In this document: positions 24,681 to 33,737 of the stretch, piece by piece
Position numbering within the stretch: position 1 is the first letter of the stretch
How the letters are laid out: the number at the start of each line of letters is the position of its first letter
Origin: Streptomyces sioyaensis
GTDB taxonomy: Bacteria; Actinomycetota; Actinomycetes; Streptomycetales; Streptomycetaceae
NCBI RefSeq assembly: GCF_004122735.1
Contig: NZ_SDIF01000010.1
Span: 54,217 to 118,216, forward strand
DNA length: 64,000 nucleotides
Direction of reading: 5' to 3'
Position numbers and translations under genes: made by a program
Notes under the pieces: generated by a model
What the model saw: only the letters and a program-made list of their open reading frames with translations
Told to the model about the DNA's origin: nothing
Databases searched by the model: none

Positions 24681-25901
24681 CTACGCACCGCCCCCGAGGC
24701 CACTCAATACCGTGCGGGCCCGTTTCTCGGCGCCGTGCCCGACGACCAGGTCGGGGGTGATCCCCGCGTCGTCGACGGTCCGGCCGGACGGGGTGCGGTA
24801 ATGGCCGACGGTCAGCTCGGCGACCGAGCCGTCCGGCAGCCTGCTGGGCATCTGCACCGAGCCCTTGCCGAAGGTCGGGGAACCGACCACGACCGCCCGT
24901 CCGCGGTCCTGGAGCGCGCCGGCCAGCAGCTCGGCGGCGCTCATCGTGCCGCCGTCGACGAGGACGACCAGCGGCACCCGGGTGTTGCCGCCGCGCTCGG
25001 CGTACAGGGCCCGCTGGCTGCCGCGCACGTCGTAGGTCGCGACCAGGCCGCCGTCCAGGAAGGCGGAGGCGGTGGTGACGGCCTCGGTGACCAGACCGCC
25101 GGTGTTGCCGCGCAGATCGAGCAGCAGACCGTGCCGGGGGGAGGCGTGGCGCACCGCACGGCGGACCGCCTTACCGGTGCCCTTCGCGAACGCGCCGACC
25201 TTGACGCGGGTCGGGCCGTGGACCCCGTCGGGGTGATCGGTGACGACGTTGCGGGAGCTGAGCCGGGTGCGGTGGACGGTCGCGGTCCACCGGCGGGCGC
25301 CGCGCTGGAGGTCCAGCGAGACGGGGGTACCGGCAGCGGCGGCGGAGGCGCGGGAACCGTCGGGGGCCACCCCGCGCAGCCGGCTGACGACCTCGGTGAC
25401 CGGGGTGTCCAGGGTGGGGTGCCCGTCGACGGCGCGCAGCCGGTCGCCGCGGGCGATACCGGCCCGGGCAGCGGGAGAATCGGACTGGACCCGGGACACC
25501 TCGATCCGCCCGTCGTCCGCCTGCCGCACCCAGAGCCCGACGCCGACATAGGCGCCGCCCAACTGCTCCTGGAAGTCCTCGAACTGGCCCGGTGTGTAGA
25601 TCGCCGACCAGCGGTCGCCACTGCGGCTGACGACGTCAGCGGCGGCCTGGGCACCGGACTTGCCGTCCTCGACGGCCTCGGAGGCGGCGCGTTCGACGGC
25701 CTCACGGTCCGCGAAGGCGGAGGCCGGGGCGTGCGCCCGGGAGGCCTTGCCGTCCGGGGCGGTCGGTGCCGCGGCGCCGGCCGCCTCATCGCTCCAGGTG
25801 CCGGTCACGGCACCGGTGGCCAGCACACCGGCGAGGAACAACGTCAGGGCCGCCCCGCGGCGAATGCGGCGAGGCCGGTCGTACGAACACGGGCCCGACA
25901 T
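24681..25901 (-). CDS. S41-family (carboxy-terminal processing) peptidase, exported
   Basis: A 406-residue protease. An N-terminal membrane/signal segment is present (RRGAALTLFLAGVLATGAVTG). A PDZ domain lies at about residues 115-185 (LWVRQADDGRIEVSRVQSDSPAARAGIARGDRLRAVDGHP). The tail-specific protease core has LLLDLRGNTGGLVTEAV, then VLVDGGTMSAAELLAGALQDRGRAVVVGSPTFGKGSVQ, with the catalytic Ser (GTMSAAE) and Lys (FGKGS) of the Ser-Lys dyad. It acts outside the membrane. Its constant position between ftsX and smpB in Streptomyces suggests an envelope role. The start at 25901 (MSGPCSYDRP) is the last ATG before the signal segment; the ribosome site is weak. A terminator separates it from ftsX. 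Confidence 0.92.
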   Translation of the reverse strand: MSGPCSYDRPRRIRRGAALTLFLAGVLATGAVTGTWSDEAAGAAAPTAPDGKASRAHAPASAFADREAVERAASEAVEDGKSGAQAAADVVSRSGDRWSAIYTPGQFEDFQEQLGGAYVGVGLWVRQADDGRIEVSRVQSDSPAARAGIARGDRLRAVDGHPTLDTPVTEVVSRLRGVAPDGSRASAAAAGTPVSLDLQRGARRWTATVHRTRLSSRNVVTDHPDGVHGPTRVKVGAFAKGTGKAVRRAVRHASPRHGLLLDLRGNTGGLVTEAVTTASAFLDGGLVATYDVRGSQRALYAERGGNTRVPLVVLVDGGTMSAAELLAGALQDRGRAVVVGSPTFGKGSVQMPSRLPDGSVAELTVGHYRTPSGRTVDDAGITPDLVVGHGAEKRARTVLSGLGGGA

Positions 25902-25920
25902 GCCGGTGAGTCTAAGGGAC

Positions 25921-25961
25921 AAAAGGGCGCCGTACGGCGAGTTGACCGTACGGCGCCCCTT
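25921..25961 (-). terminator. Rho-independent terminator after ftsX
   Basis: A 13-bp stem (25925-25937 with 25946-25958, GGGCGCCGTACGG) is followed on the minus strand by a TTTT tract. It starts 9 nt past the ftsX stop and lies immediately upstream of the S41 start. Confidence 0.85.
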
Positions 25962-25969
25962 GGCAAAGC

Positions 25970-26881
25970 TCACACCTTGAGGTACTTGCGCAACGCGAAG
26001 AACGCGGCGAGCGCGGGCATCAGCAGCCCGATCAGAAGGACCAGCGGGAGGACCGCGGCGACCGAGTCCCAGCCGATGAAGTTGATCACCTGGATCTTCT
26101 TCGCCAGCCAGTTGTTGACGAGGACGTACTTGCCGCCGACGATCAGCACGCAGGCGAAGGCGGCGCCCAGCAGCCCCGCAATGGCGGCCTCCAGGATGAA
26201 CGGCATCTGGATGTAGAAGCTGGACGCTCCCACCAGCCGCATGATCCCCGTCTCCCGCCGACGGCTGAACGCCGACACCCGTACGGTGTTGACGATCAGC
26301 ATCAGCGCAACGACCAGCATCAGCCCCATCACGACGAGGGCGGCGATGTTCATGCCGTTGAGGAGATTGAAGAGCGGTTCGACGGTGTCCCGTTGGTCCT
26401 GGACCTCCTGGACGCCGGGCCGCTCGGAGAACGCCGACTTGATGACCGCGAACTTCGTCGGGTCCTTGAGCTTGACGCGGAAGGACTCCGGCAGCTGGTC
26501 GGGCGTCACCAGTCCGGCGACGGGGGTGTCACCGAACTGCTCCTTGTAGTGCTTGTAGGCCTGGTCACTGGACTCGTACTGCACGTTCTGCACGAGCGGC
26601 AGCCGGTTCAGCTCGGCCTTGATGTCGTTCTTCTGCTGCTGGGTGGCCGCACCCTTGGCGCAGTTGGCACCGGAGTCGGCGTCGTTCTTGTTGCAGAAGA
26701 AGATCGAGACGTTGACCTTGTCGTACCAGTAGCCCTTCATCGTGCTGACCTGGTCGCGCATCAGCAGCGAGGCGCCGAACAGGCCCAGTGACAGGGCTAC
26801 GGAGACGATGACGGCGAAGGTCATCGTGAGGTTTCGGCGGAGACCGACGCCGATCTCCGACAGGACGAACTGGGCGCGCAT
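25970..26881 (-). CDS. ftsX: Cell division protein FtsX (permease-like)
   Basis: A 303-residue membrane protein of the FtsEX complex, which couples ATP hydrolysis to activation of peptidoglycan hydrolases at division. TM1 is near residues 20-40 (LTMTFAVIVSVALSLGLFG). The large extracytoplasmic loop (40-175) contains two Cys (FFCNKNDADSGANC). The FtsX domain then has three membrane segments (LVVMGLMLVVALMLI, the segment after FILEAAIAGLLG, and LPLVLLIGLLMPALAAFFAL) with the cytoplasmic signature SRRRETGIMRLVGAS. The ATG at 26881 follows AAAGGA. It lies 9 nt behind ftsE in an operon. Confidence 0.97.
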   Translation of the reverse strand: MRAQFVLSEIGVGLRRNLTMTFAVIVSVALSLGLFGASLLMRDQVSTMKGYWYDKVNVSIFFCNKNDADSGANCAKGAATQQQKNDIKAELNRLPLVQNVQYESSDQAYKHYKEQFGDTPVAGLVTPDQLPESFRVKLKDPTKFAVIKSAFSERPGVQEVQDQRDTVEPLFNLLNGMNIAALVVMGLMLVVALMLIVNTVRVSAFSRRRETGIMRLVGASSFYIQMPFILEAAIAGLLGAAFACVLIVGGKYVLVNNWLAKKIQVINFIGWDSVAAVLPLVLLIGLLMPALAAFFALRKYLKV

Positions 26882-26890
26882 GGCGTCCTT

Positions 26891-27580
26891 TCAGTGCTGG
26901 TAGCCGTACACGCCGCGCGACTGGTCGCGTACGAGCCGGCCCTTTTCGAGTTCCATGACCCGCTTGCGCATCTGGTCGACGATCTGCTGGTCGTGGGTGG
27001 CCATGACCACCGTCGTACCGGTCCGGTTGATCCGGTCCAGCAGCTTCATGATGCCGACCGAGGTCTGCGGGTCGAGGTTGCCGGTGGGCTCGTCCGCGAT
27101 GAGGAGCATCGGACGGTTGACGAAGGCCCGTGCGATGGCGACGCGCTGCTGCTCACCACCGGAGAGCTCGCCCGGCATACGGTCCTCTTTGCCGCCGAGG
27201 CCGACCAGTTCGAGGACCTCGGGCACCGTCTTGCGGATCTGGCCGCGCGGCTTGCCGATGACCTCAAGGGCGAAGGCGACATTTTCCCCGACGGTCTTGT
27301 TGGGGAGCAGCCGGAAGTCCTGGAAGACGGTCCCCACCTGGCGCCGCATCTGCGGAACCTTCCAGTTGGAGAGCTTGCCGAGGTCCTTGCCGAGCACGTG
27401 GACGTGGCCGTGGCTGGCCCGCTCCTCGCGCAGCAGCAGCCGCAGAAAGGTGGACTTTCCGGACCCGGAAGAGCCCACCAGGAAGACGAATTCGCCGCGC
27501 TCGATTTCGAGCGAGACATCCCTGAGTGCAGGACGGTTCTGCTTCGGGTAGGTCTTGGAGACGTTGTCGAATCGGATCAC
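26891..27580 (-). CDS. ftsE: Cell division ATP-binding protein FtsE
   Basis: A 229-residue ABC ATPase partner of Fts[27 protein letters not shown] starts the fold. Walker A is GSSGSGKS (residues 36-43), Q-loop [16 protein letters not shown], signature [14 protein letters not shown], Walker [11 protein letters not shown], and switch His VVMATHD. I chose the GTG at 27580 because homology begins there and the length equals the FtsE I recall from S. coelicolor. An ATG at 27652, with a good GTGAGG site, would add 24 non-conserved residues and cannot be excluded. It is the first gene of the ftsEX operon. Confidence 0.93.
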   Translation of the reverse strand: MIRFDNVSKTYPKQNRPALRDVSLEIERGEFVFLVGSSGSGKSTFLRLLLREERASHGHVHVLGKDLGKLSNWKVPQMRRQVGTVFQDFRLLPNKTVGENVAFALEVIGKPRGQIRKTVPEVLELVGLGGKEDRMPGELSGGEQQRVAIARAFVNRPMLLIADEPTGNLDPQTSVGIMKLLDRINRTGTTVVMATHDQQIVDQMRKRVMELEKGRLVRDQSRGVYGYQH

Positions 27581-27853
27581 TGATGCACCACGGTCGACCT
27601 GGATAGCGGCACGGGTTGCCGAGTTGCGGCTCCCGTCGGTGTGCGTGACCATACGCGAACCTCACGGGGTGGTGCAGTCGGCGTGGAGGGTTGGTGCCTT
27701 TCCTCACGGCACCTACGGGACAAAAGGCGCACAATCCCGCGGCCCGGCAGCCGTGCACCGGCCGGGGCGCGCCGTTCCGTGGACGAGCTGGCACAGTGGA
27801 AGAGGGAACCAATGCGCCTTCCGGTGCGTTGGTGCAGTGGAGAAGGAGGTCGC

Positions 27854-28048
27854 ATGACGTACGACCGACTGGTGTGCGCCAACTGCGCGGCCCCTGTGAG
27901 CGAGGGCCGCTGCCCCGTGTGCCGGGCGAGCAGAGAACGGCTTCAGCAGCAGGCGGGCGGTATCTTCGCCCAGCTCAGCCCCGCAGTGCTGGTGGCGCTG
28001 ATGATCCTGCTGATCGCGCTGGGCGTCCTGCTCCACCAGGTCGCCTGA
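27854..28048 (+). CDS. Small zinc-ribbon membrane protein
   Basis: A 64-residue protein with a textbook AGAAGGAGGT ribosome site 3 nt before the ATG. The N-terminus carries two CxxC knuckles (VCANCAAPVSEGRCPVC, residues 7-23), a zinc-ribbon pattern. The C-terminus is a single hydrophobic segment (LSPAVLVALMILLIALGVLL, residues 41-60) ending in HQVA. A tail-anchored, cytoplasm-facing zinc ribbon is implied. Function unknown. It is divergent from ftsE and convergent with the LAETG surface-protein gene, sharing a terminator with the latter. Confidence 0.88.
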   Translation: MTYDRLVCANCAAPVSEGRCPVCRASRERLQQQAGGIFAQLSPAVLVALMILLIALGVLLHQVA

Positions 28049-28116
28049 GACCGGTGTACGGCTGCCTGCCCGGCAGCCCGGACAACCGCCCGAATGGCGG
28101 CGGGACCACGAACGCC

Positions 28117-28152
28117 GAGGGGCCCGGGACGCTGCCGCGTCCCGGGCCCCTC
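28117..28152. terminator. Bidirectional hairpin terminator
   Basis: A 15-bp perfect stem (GAGGGGCCCGGGACG, 28117-28131, with 28138-28152) and 6-nt loop between the convergent zinc-ribbon gene and LAETG gene. Confidence 0.85.
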
Positions 28153-28171
28153 CAGCTGTTCCGCGCCGGCA

Positions 28172-29026
28172 TCAGGCCGCCGCGGCACCGCCGCCGTTCT
28201 TGTTGATCAGGCGGGGCAGCATACGGAAGCCCACGCCGCCCGCGATCATCGTCGCCGCACCGATGAGCAGGACGGTCGTGCCGGAGGAACCGGTCTCGGC
28301 CAGCTCCCCGCCCTTGGCCTGCTGCTTCGCCTGGCCGGGCGTGTCAGCGATCTGCTCCTTGCCCTGGCCGGGCTGCTCGATCGGCTTGGAGCCCTCGTTG
28401 TCGGTGCCGGTGCCGGTGGAGTCGCCGCCACCGCTGTTGCCGCCACCGCCGTTGCCGTGACCACCGGTGCTGTCGCCACCGGTGCTCTGGCCGCCACCCG
28501 TGCCGTGACCACCCGTGGTGTCACCGCCGGTCGTCTGGCCGCCCGTGCTGTGGCCACCCGTGGTGGAACCCGTGGTGTCACCGCCGGTCGTCTGGCCACC
28601 GGTGGTGGTGTCACCGCCCGTGGTGGAACCGGTGGTGGTACCCGTGGTGTCGCCACCGGTCGTGTCACCACCCGTGGTGGTGTCACCACCCGTAGTGGTG
28701 GAACCCGTGGTCTCGCCGCCGGTGGTGGTGTCACCGCCGATCTCACCGCCGGTGGTCGTGTCGCCACCGATCTCGCCGCCGGTGGCGTCGCCGCCGATCT
28801 CACCACCGGTGGCGTCGCCGCCACCGGTCGTACCGCTGCTGTCGCCGCCGGAGTCGCCTCCGCCGATGACGCCGCCGATGATGCCGCCGATGATGCCGCC
28901 GTCCTGGCCCGGGGTCTCACCCGGGCTGGCCGCGGAAGCCGCGCCGGCCGCGGTGAGCGACGCACCGGCCGCGATCACCGCACCGGCCGCAATGCGCGCT
29001 ACGCGCAGCCGCGTCTTCTTCGTCAT
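28172..29026 (-). CDS. LAETG-anchored cell-surface protein with Gly/Thr repeat region
   Basis: A 284-residue secreted protein. The signal peptide is MTKKTRLRVARIAAGAVIAAGASLTAAGAASA. After a Gly/Ile segment (GGIIGGIIGGVIGGG), residues about 60-200 are a repetitive Gly/Thr/Asp/Ser array (GGDTTTGG, GGDATGGEI, GGHSTGGQT units). The sorting signal at the C-terminus is LAETG at about 242-246, a hydrophobic stretch TVLLIGAATMIAGGVGF, and a basic tail RLINKNGG. LAxTG is the class E sortase motif of Streptomyces, also used by long chaplins, so covalent display on peptidoglycan is likely. The ATG at 29026 follows a GGGGG site. The ligand-binding role is unknown; the region may be a stalk. Confidence 0.9.
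   Translation of the reverse strand: MTKKTRLRVARIAAGAVIAAGASLTAAGAASAASPGETPGQDGGIIGGIIGGVIGGGDSGGDSSGTTGGGDATGGEIGGDATGGEIGGDTTTGGEIGGDTTTGGETTGSTTTGGDTTTGGDTTGGDTTGTTTGSTTGGDTTTGGQTTGGDTTGSTTGGHSTGGQTTGGDTTGGHGTGGGQSTGGDSTGGHGNGGGGNSGGGDSTGTGTDNEGSKPIEQPGQGKEQIADTPGQAKQQAKGGELAETGSSGTTVLLIGAATMIAGGVGFRMLPRLINKNGGGAAAA
28440..28850 (-). repeat. Degenerate Gly/Thr-coding repeat array
   Basis: Short units of 12-27 bp coding GGDTT(T)/GGDT/GGEI/GGHST recur through the LAETG gene. Some 20-30-bp blocks are nearly identical, so the array may vary between strains. Confidence 0.75.
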
Positions 29027-29289
29027 GTACTGCTACCCCCAGTAGCTGAACTCGTCATTGGAGCACCGCTGTACGGGGCGACGAGCCGATGGGGGTACGC
29101 GAGTCACGGCCGCAGCACAGCTGCCGGCCCCTCATCTCCCCGTTGCACCACGCGCCCCATGACATACGCATGCCGCGCTCACCCTTCCCAGTTCGACCAT
29201 CATCGTCAAGGCCGAATAAAGTCCCGGCGTCCGAATTGGCAAGAGTTGGGCGGTACATGGACATACGACTGTGACCAAACCGCCACAGC

Positions 29290-29322
29290 AAAAACAACTG
29301 CCTCCCCGAGGGAGGCAGTTGT
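29290..29322 (-). terminator. Classical rho-independent terminator after prfB
   Basis: A 13-bp stem (ACAACTGCCTCCC, 29294-29306, with 29310-29322) and a 3-nt loop, followed on the minus strand by TTTTT. It starts 27 nt past the prfB stop. The remaining bases between 29027 and 29349 hold only the LAETG upstream region. Confidence 0.92.
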
Positions 29323-29349
29323 TCGATGCTCAGATCCGGGCCGGGCCCG

Positions 29350-30456
29350 TTACTTCTCCTGCTGCTTGCGCCAGCGGATCCCGGCCTCCAAGAAGCCGTC
29401 GATGTCGCCGTCCAGCACCGCGGTGGGGTTGCCGACCTCGAACTCCGTCCGCAGGTCCTTGACCATCTGGTACGGGTGCAGGACGTACGAACGCATCTGG
29501 TTGCCCCAGGAGTTGCCGCCGTCGCCCTTGAGTGCGTCCATCTTCGCCTGCTCCTCCTGGCGGCGGCGCTCAAGGAGCTTGGCCTGGAGGACGTTCATCG
29601 CGGTCGCCTTGTTCTGGATCTGCGAGCGCTCGTTCTGGCAGGAGACGACGATGCCGGTGGGGATGTGCGTCAGCCGGACCGCGGAGTCGGTGGTGTTGAC
29701 GCCCTGGCCGCCGGGTCCTGAGGAGCGGTAGACGTCCACCCGCAGCTCGGACTCGTCGATCTCGATGTGGTCGGTCTGCTCGACGACGGGCAGCACCTCG
29801 ACGCCGGCGAACGACGTCTGGCGGCGGCCCTGGTTGTCGAACGGCGAGATCCGCACCAGGCGGTGCGTGCCCTGCTCGACGGAGAGCGTGCCGTAGGCGT
29901 ACGGCACCTGCACGGCGAAGGTGGTCGACTTGATGCCGGCCTCTTCCGCGTACGAGGTCTCGTAGAGCTCGGTCTTGTAGCCGTGCCGCTCGGCCCAGCG
30001 CAGATACATGCGCTGGAGCTTCTCGGCGAAGTCGGCGGCGTCCACGCCACCGGCCTCGGCGCGGATGTTGACGACCGCCTCACGGGAGTCGTACTCGCCG
30101 GACAGGAGGGTGCGGACCTCCATCTCCTCCACGGCCTTGCGGACCTCTGTCAGCTCGGCCTCGGCCTCGGCGCGGGTGTCCTCGTCGTCCTCGGCCTCGG
30201 CGAGCTCGAAGAGCACTTCGAGATCGTCGACGCGGCCGCGCAGCTGCTCGGCCCGGCGCAGCTGGCCCTGGAGGTACGACAGCCGGCTGGTGACCTTCTG
30301 GGCACTCTCCGGGTCGTCCCACAGGGACGGCGCCGCTGCCTGCTCCTCAAGCACGGCGACATCGGCCCTCATCTTGTCGAGGTCCAGCACGGCCTCGATC
30401 GACCCCATGGTCGAGGAGAGGGACTTCAGCTCTTCGGATACATCCACGACTGCCAC
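29350..30456 (-). CDS. prfB: Peptide chain release factor 2
   Basis: A 368-residue class I release factor that reads UGA/UAA. The stop-codon recognition tripeptide SPF is visible in [14 protein letters not shown]. The peptidyl-hydrolysis loop is [26 protein letters not shown] with the GGQ. The PCRF N-terminal helical domain and the C-terminal superdomain are complete. Many bacteria regulate prfB by a programmed frameshift at codon 26; here the frame runs uninterrupted from the start, so that control is absent. The GTG at 30456 is used; a second GTG (codon 4) is possible. It is monocistronic. Confidence 0.97.
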   Translation of the reverse strand: MAVVDVSEELKSLSSTMGSIEAVLDLDKMRADVAVLEEQAAAPSLWDDPESAQKVTSRLSYLQGQLRRAEQLRGRVDDLEVLFELAEAEDDEDTRAEAEAELTEVRKAVEEMEVRTLLSGEYDSREAVVNIRAEAGGVDAADFAEKLQRMYLRWAERHGYKTELYETSYAEEAGIKSTTFAVQVPYAYGTLSVEQGTHRLVRISPFDNQGRRQTSFAGVEVLPVVEQTDHIEIDESELRVDVYRSSGPGGQGVNTTDSAVRLTHIPTGIVVSCQNERSQIQNKATAMNVLQAKLLERRRQEEQAKMDALKGDGGNSWGNQMRSYVLHPYQMVKDLRTEFEVGNPTAVLDGDIDGFLEAGIRWRKQQEK

Positions 30457-30601
30457 GCACCCAGCCTAACGGCTGCCACCGTCCGCGTGACCCGGCCCCG
30501 ACAGGTCGAACCTGCCGGGAGCCGCCCGCACCGGGCCGGGAAGGGGTGCCGCGCCGTCCGTCCGGCCGCTCACCGCCGGGCCCGGCGCGCCCCCGGCGCC
30601 G

Positions 30602-31909
30602 TCACGGGGCGTCGGGTCCGGACTGGTGGACGCCCGGTGTGGCGTCGCCCGCGTCGTCGTCGCCCGAGGCGAGCCAGCCGCCCAGGCCGGCCGCCACGAC
30701 CAACGCGGCGGCGGCCGCGCCGAGCCTGATCCGGCGGCGGCGCACCGCCTCCGGCGAGGCGCGGTGCCGGGCCGAGCCCGCCCGGCGCTCGCCGGTGGCG
30801 CGCGGGGCGCGGGCGGTGCCGTGGGCGCCGCCCGCCAGCTCGTCCGGGCCCGGGACCCGCATGCTGGTGTGGGTGTCCCGGTTGGAGTCGGGGGCCGTGC
30901 CCTGGACGAGCGGGACGGCGCCCCGCGGCGGGGTGGCCTCGCCCGATGCCGCCGGCGGGGGGAACGCCTCGTCACGGGTCCCGGCGGCGCTCTCCGGGGC
31001 GTCCTCCGGCTGCTCGTCCTCCGGCTCGTCGATGTCCAGCGGCGGCATGCCCGCCAGAGAGGGCAGCAGCTCGCGCAGCCGGGCGGCGAGCTCGGGGGCG
31101 CGCAGCCGGGACGCCGGCGCCTTGGCCAGACACTGCAGCAGCAGCTGCCACAGCTCGTCGGGGATCCCGGGCAGCGGCGCCACGCTCTCGGTCACATGGC
31201 GGCGCAGGACCGCCCCGGGGTGGCCGCCGCCGAACGGCGTGAACCCGGCGAGCAGCTCGTACAGGACGGTCGCCAGGGCGTAGACGTCCACGGAGGCGCG
31301 GGGCGGCAGGCCCTCGATGATCTCCGGGGCGAGGTAGTCGGGGGTGCCGATGACCTTGGTCGAGCGCAGCGGGACGGTGCTCCCCCCGGCCGGGGTCTGG
31401 GGGAGGCGGCGCGGCACGTCGACGAGCCGGGCGATGCCGAAGTCGGTGAGCAGCGCGGGGTGCGCGCCGCCGGGGCCGAGCGGTCCCTGCATGTCCAGCA
31501 GGACGTTCTCGGGCTTGACGTCGCGGTGCACGATCCGGGCGGCGTGCGCGGCGGCGAGCCCGTCGGCGACGTCGGCGGCGATCGCGACGGCCGCCGCGGG
31601 GGCCAGCCGGCGCTCGCGCTCCAGCCGGGTGCGCAGGTCGGTGCCGCGTACGAGCTCCATGACCAGCGCCAGGTCGTTGCCGTCGACGACGAGGTCGCGG
31701 ACGCCGACGACATGCGGGTCGGCCAGGCCCAGCAGAGCCGCCCGCTCCTGGACGAAGCGGCCGACGAGCTCCTGGTCGGCCGCGAGATCCTCACGCAACA
31801 GCTTGATGGCCACGGCCCCTTCGGGACCCTCGCCCAGCCATACCGTGCCGGCACTGCCGCGCCCCAGGATCTGGTGGGCGGTGTACCGGCTGCCGATCTT
31901 CCGTGCCAA
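30602..31909 (-). CDS. pkaB: Membrane-anchored Ser/Thr protein kinase, PkaB-like
   Basis: A 435-residue Hanks-type kinase. Catalytic landmarks: G-loop LGRGSAGTVWLG (residues about 14-25), VAIKLL with the ATP-binding Lys, HRDVKPENVLLD catalytic loop, DFGIARL, GTPDYLAPEII. The kinase domain ends near 275. It is followed by an acidic/Pro-rich linker (DIDEPEDEQPEDAPES) and a single membrane segment (LGAAAAALVVAAGLGGWLA) with a short outer tail and no PASTA repeats. The TTG at 31909 is chosen for GGAG 5 nt upstream and for starting right at the fold; an upstream in-frame extension looks non-coding. It lies after pkaA, with a hairpin between them. Confidence 0.92.
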   Translation of the reverse strand: MARKIGSRYTAHQILGRGSAGTVWLGEGPEGAVAIKLLREDLAADQELVGRFVQERAALLGLADPHVVGVRDLVVDGNDLALVMELVRGTDLRTRLERERRLAPAAAVAIAADVADGLAAAHAARIVHRDVKPENVLLDMQGPLGPGGAHPALLTDFGIARLVDVPRRLPQTPAGGSTVPLRSTKVIGTPDYLAPEIIEGLPPRASVDVYALATVLYELLAGFTPFGGGHPGAVLRRHVTESVAPLPGIPDELWQLLLQCLAKAPASRLRAPELAARLRELLPSLAGMPPLDIDEPEDEQPEDAPESAAGTRDEAFPPPAASGEATPPRGAVPLVQGTAPDSNRDTHTSMRVPGPDELAGGAHGTARAPRATGERRAGSARHRASPEAVRRRRIRLGAAAAALVVAAGLGGWLASGDDDAGDATPGVHQSGPDAP

Positions 31910-32072
31910 GACTGCTCCGACGTGTCGGGCCCCCGAGCGTCCTGCGAGGGCTGAGGTTGGCGTCAAAGCTACGCGGATGCCAGGGGAGTTCGTGCCCCGT
32001 ACGGCGGCAACCTTCACTTCTCCGGGCGAAATTGCCCGTCAGAAGTCGACAAATCCACTGAGTGGGTTCGGT

Positions 32073-32100
32073 GCCGCCCGCGGCATCCCCCGCGGGCGGC
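32073..32100 (-). terminator. Hairpin after pkaA
   Basis: Arms GCCGCCCGCGG (32073-32083) and CCGCGGGCGGC (32090-32100) are perfect around a 6-nt loop, 5 nt past the pkaA stop. It may uncouple pkaA from pkaB. Confidence 0.75.
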
Positions 32101-32105
32101 CGGCG

Positions 32106-33737
32106 TCAGCCGCCGAGTTTCTGCACGAAGTGCTGCACGCTGGTGAAGACGTGGCCGATCTGTGAGAAGAATCCCCTGGTCGTGCCGATCCACTCCTGGA
32201 GCGGGGTGAGCTCCCAGATCAGCCAGGCCGCCACGAACAGCAGAATGATCGTGAACAGACACCCCTTGAGGCAGCCCAGGCCCGGGATCTTCATCGGGTT
32301 GGCGCTGCGCGGGCGGGGCTCGCGCCGGGGCCGGGGCTCCCGGGCGGGCGGCCGCTGTGGTTCATAGCGCTGCGGCGGCGGCTCCTGACGGCGCTGCGGC
32401 GCCTGCGGCTGCTGCTGGTAGGGCGCCGGCTGCTGCCGGTAGGGGGGCTGCTGCGGCCGCTGGGGGGCGGGCTGGCGCTGCGGACGGCGGCGCAGCGGAT
32501 CCTCGGTGGGATCCAGATACTGCACCTGGGTCTGCTCGTTGCGGTCGCGGGCGGCCCGCATCTGGGACTCCCACGGATGGGGCCCGTCGGGATTCTGCGG
32601 TCCGCCGGCCGGTGCGCCCATGGGCATCGGCGGCATCGCACGGGTCGGGTCGCCCTGCCCGCCGGGGGCGCCCTGGCCGCCCTGGCCGCCGGTGGACGGC
32701 AGCACGCTGGTCGCCGCGGCCGGGTCGTAGGAACCGGCACCGGACGGGAGCACCTGGGTGGGGTCGGCGTCGCCGCCGCCGGTCCCGCCGTCGCCGCCCG
32801 TCCCGGGGACGGTCGCGGGCGCGGGGTCGGGGGCGAGCAGCGCGGCCACGCCCAGCGCGGCCTCGGCCTGCGCCGGGGAGGCGTGCGGCCCGATGCCGGA
32901 CGCGACGGCGCGCAGTGCCCGCGCGAGGTTCTCGGCACTGGGCCGCTCCTCGGGGCGCTTGCTCAGGCAGCGCTGTATCACCGTCCACAGCGGCTCGGGG
33001 AGCGTGCTGGGACGGCGCGGCTCCTCGCTGAGGTGACGGTGCAGCACCTCCAGGGCGGTCGCCCCGGCGAACGGCGGCCGGCCGGTGACGAGTTCGTACA
33101 GCAGGATCCCGGCGCCGTAGATGTCCACGGCGGAGGTCTGCGGGCGGCCCTCGGCGGACTCCGGGGCCACGTACGCGGGGGTCCCGACGAATTCATGAGT
33201 GCGGGTCAGGCCCGGGGAGTCGGCGAGGCGGGCGATGCCGAAGTCGGTCAGCATCGGGTGCATCTCGCCGCTGCCGTCCGACCCGGCGAGCAGGACGTTG
33301 GCGGGCTTGAGGTCGCGGTGCACCACGCCGTCGGCGTGGCTGGCGGCCAGCGCGTCGGCGATCTGGGCGGTGAGCAGGGCGGCGGCCACCGGGCTGAAGG
33401 GGCCGTTGTCGCGGAGGTAGCGGTGCAGGTCGGGGCCGTCGACCAGGTCCATGACCAGGGCCAGCAGATCGCCCTCGACGACGAGGTCGCGGGTGCGGAC
33501 GATGTTGGGGTGGGCCAGGCGCAGCAGGACGGAGCGCTCCCGCAGGAAGCGCATCACCACGTCCGCGTCGTGCGCCAGCTCCTCCTTGAGGACCTTGATC
33601 GCGACCGTCTCACCGGGCTCTCCTGCCACGGCGGCCTCGGCGCCCGCCGTCTCCCGCTGGCGGGCACGCCAGACGGTGCCCGTGGCGCCGCGTCCCAGCG
33701 GTTCCTCGAGCAGGTACTTGCTGCCTACCGGCCGCAC
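32106..33737 (-). CDS. pkaA: Membrane-anchored Ser/Thr protein kinase, PkaA-like
   Basis: A 543-residue Hanks-type kinase, the length I recall for S. coelicolor PkaA. Landmarks: LGRGATGTVWRA (G-loop), VAIKVLKEEL, HRDLKPANVLL, DFGIARLADSPG, GTPAYVAPESAEG. Residues about 290-490 are a low-complexity linker, first Gly/Asp, then Pro/Gln/Arg repeats (PYRQQPAPYQQQPQ). A single membrane segment (LFTIILLFVAAWLIWEL) precedes a short outer tail. The GTG at 33737 has GGGAG about 8 nt upstream and starts exactly at the kinase fold. It is divergent from the FHA-FtsK gene across 491 nt. Confidence 0.93.
   Translation of the reverse strand: MRPVGSKYLLEEPLGRGATGTVWRARQRETAGAEAAVAGEPGETVAIKVLKEELAHDADVVMRFLRERSVLLRLAHPNIVRTRDLVVEGDLLALVMDLVDGPDLHRYLRDNGPFSPVAAALLTAQIADALAASHADGVVHRDLKPANVLLAGSDGSGEMHPMLTDFGIARLADSPGLTRTHEFVGTPAYVAPESAEGRPQTSAVDIYGAGILLYELVTGRPPFAGATALEVLHRHLSEEPRRPSTLPEPLWTVIQRCLSKRPEERPSAENLARALRAVASGIGPHASPAQAEAALGVAALLAPDPAPATVPGTGGDGGTGGGDADPTQVLPSGAGSYDPAAATSVLPSTGGQGGQGAPGGQGDPTRAMPPMPMGAPAGGPQNPDGPHPWESQMRAARDRNEQTQVQYLDPTEDPLRRRPQRQPAPQRPQQPPYRQQPAPYQQQPQAPQRRQEPPPQRYEPQRPPAREPRPRREPRPRSANPMKIPGLGCLKGCLFTIILLFVAAWLIWELTPLQEWIGTTRGFFSQIGHVFTSVQHFVQKLGG

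Noticed and set aside
24054..26216. Very long plus-strand open frame opposite smpB, the S41 peptidase and ftsX
   Set aside because: High third-position G+C keeps antisense frames open. The minus-strand genes have full domain matches, while this translation is His/Gly/Arg-rich and featureless. The same applies to long antisense frames over helD, the FHA-FtsK gene, the sugar importer and the polymer genes.
29350..30456. Possible programmed frameshift in prfB
   Set aside because: The frame is continuous through the position where an in-frame UGA would be; no internal stop is present.
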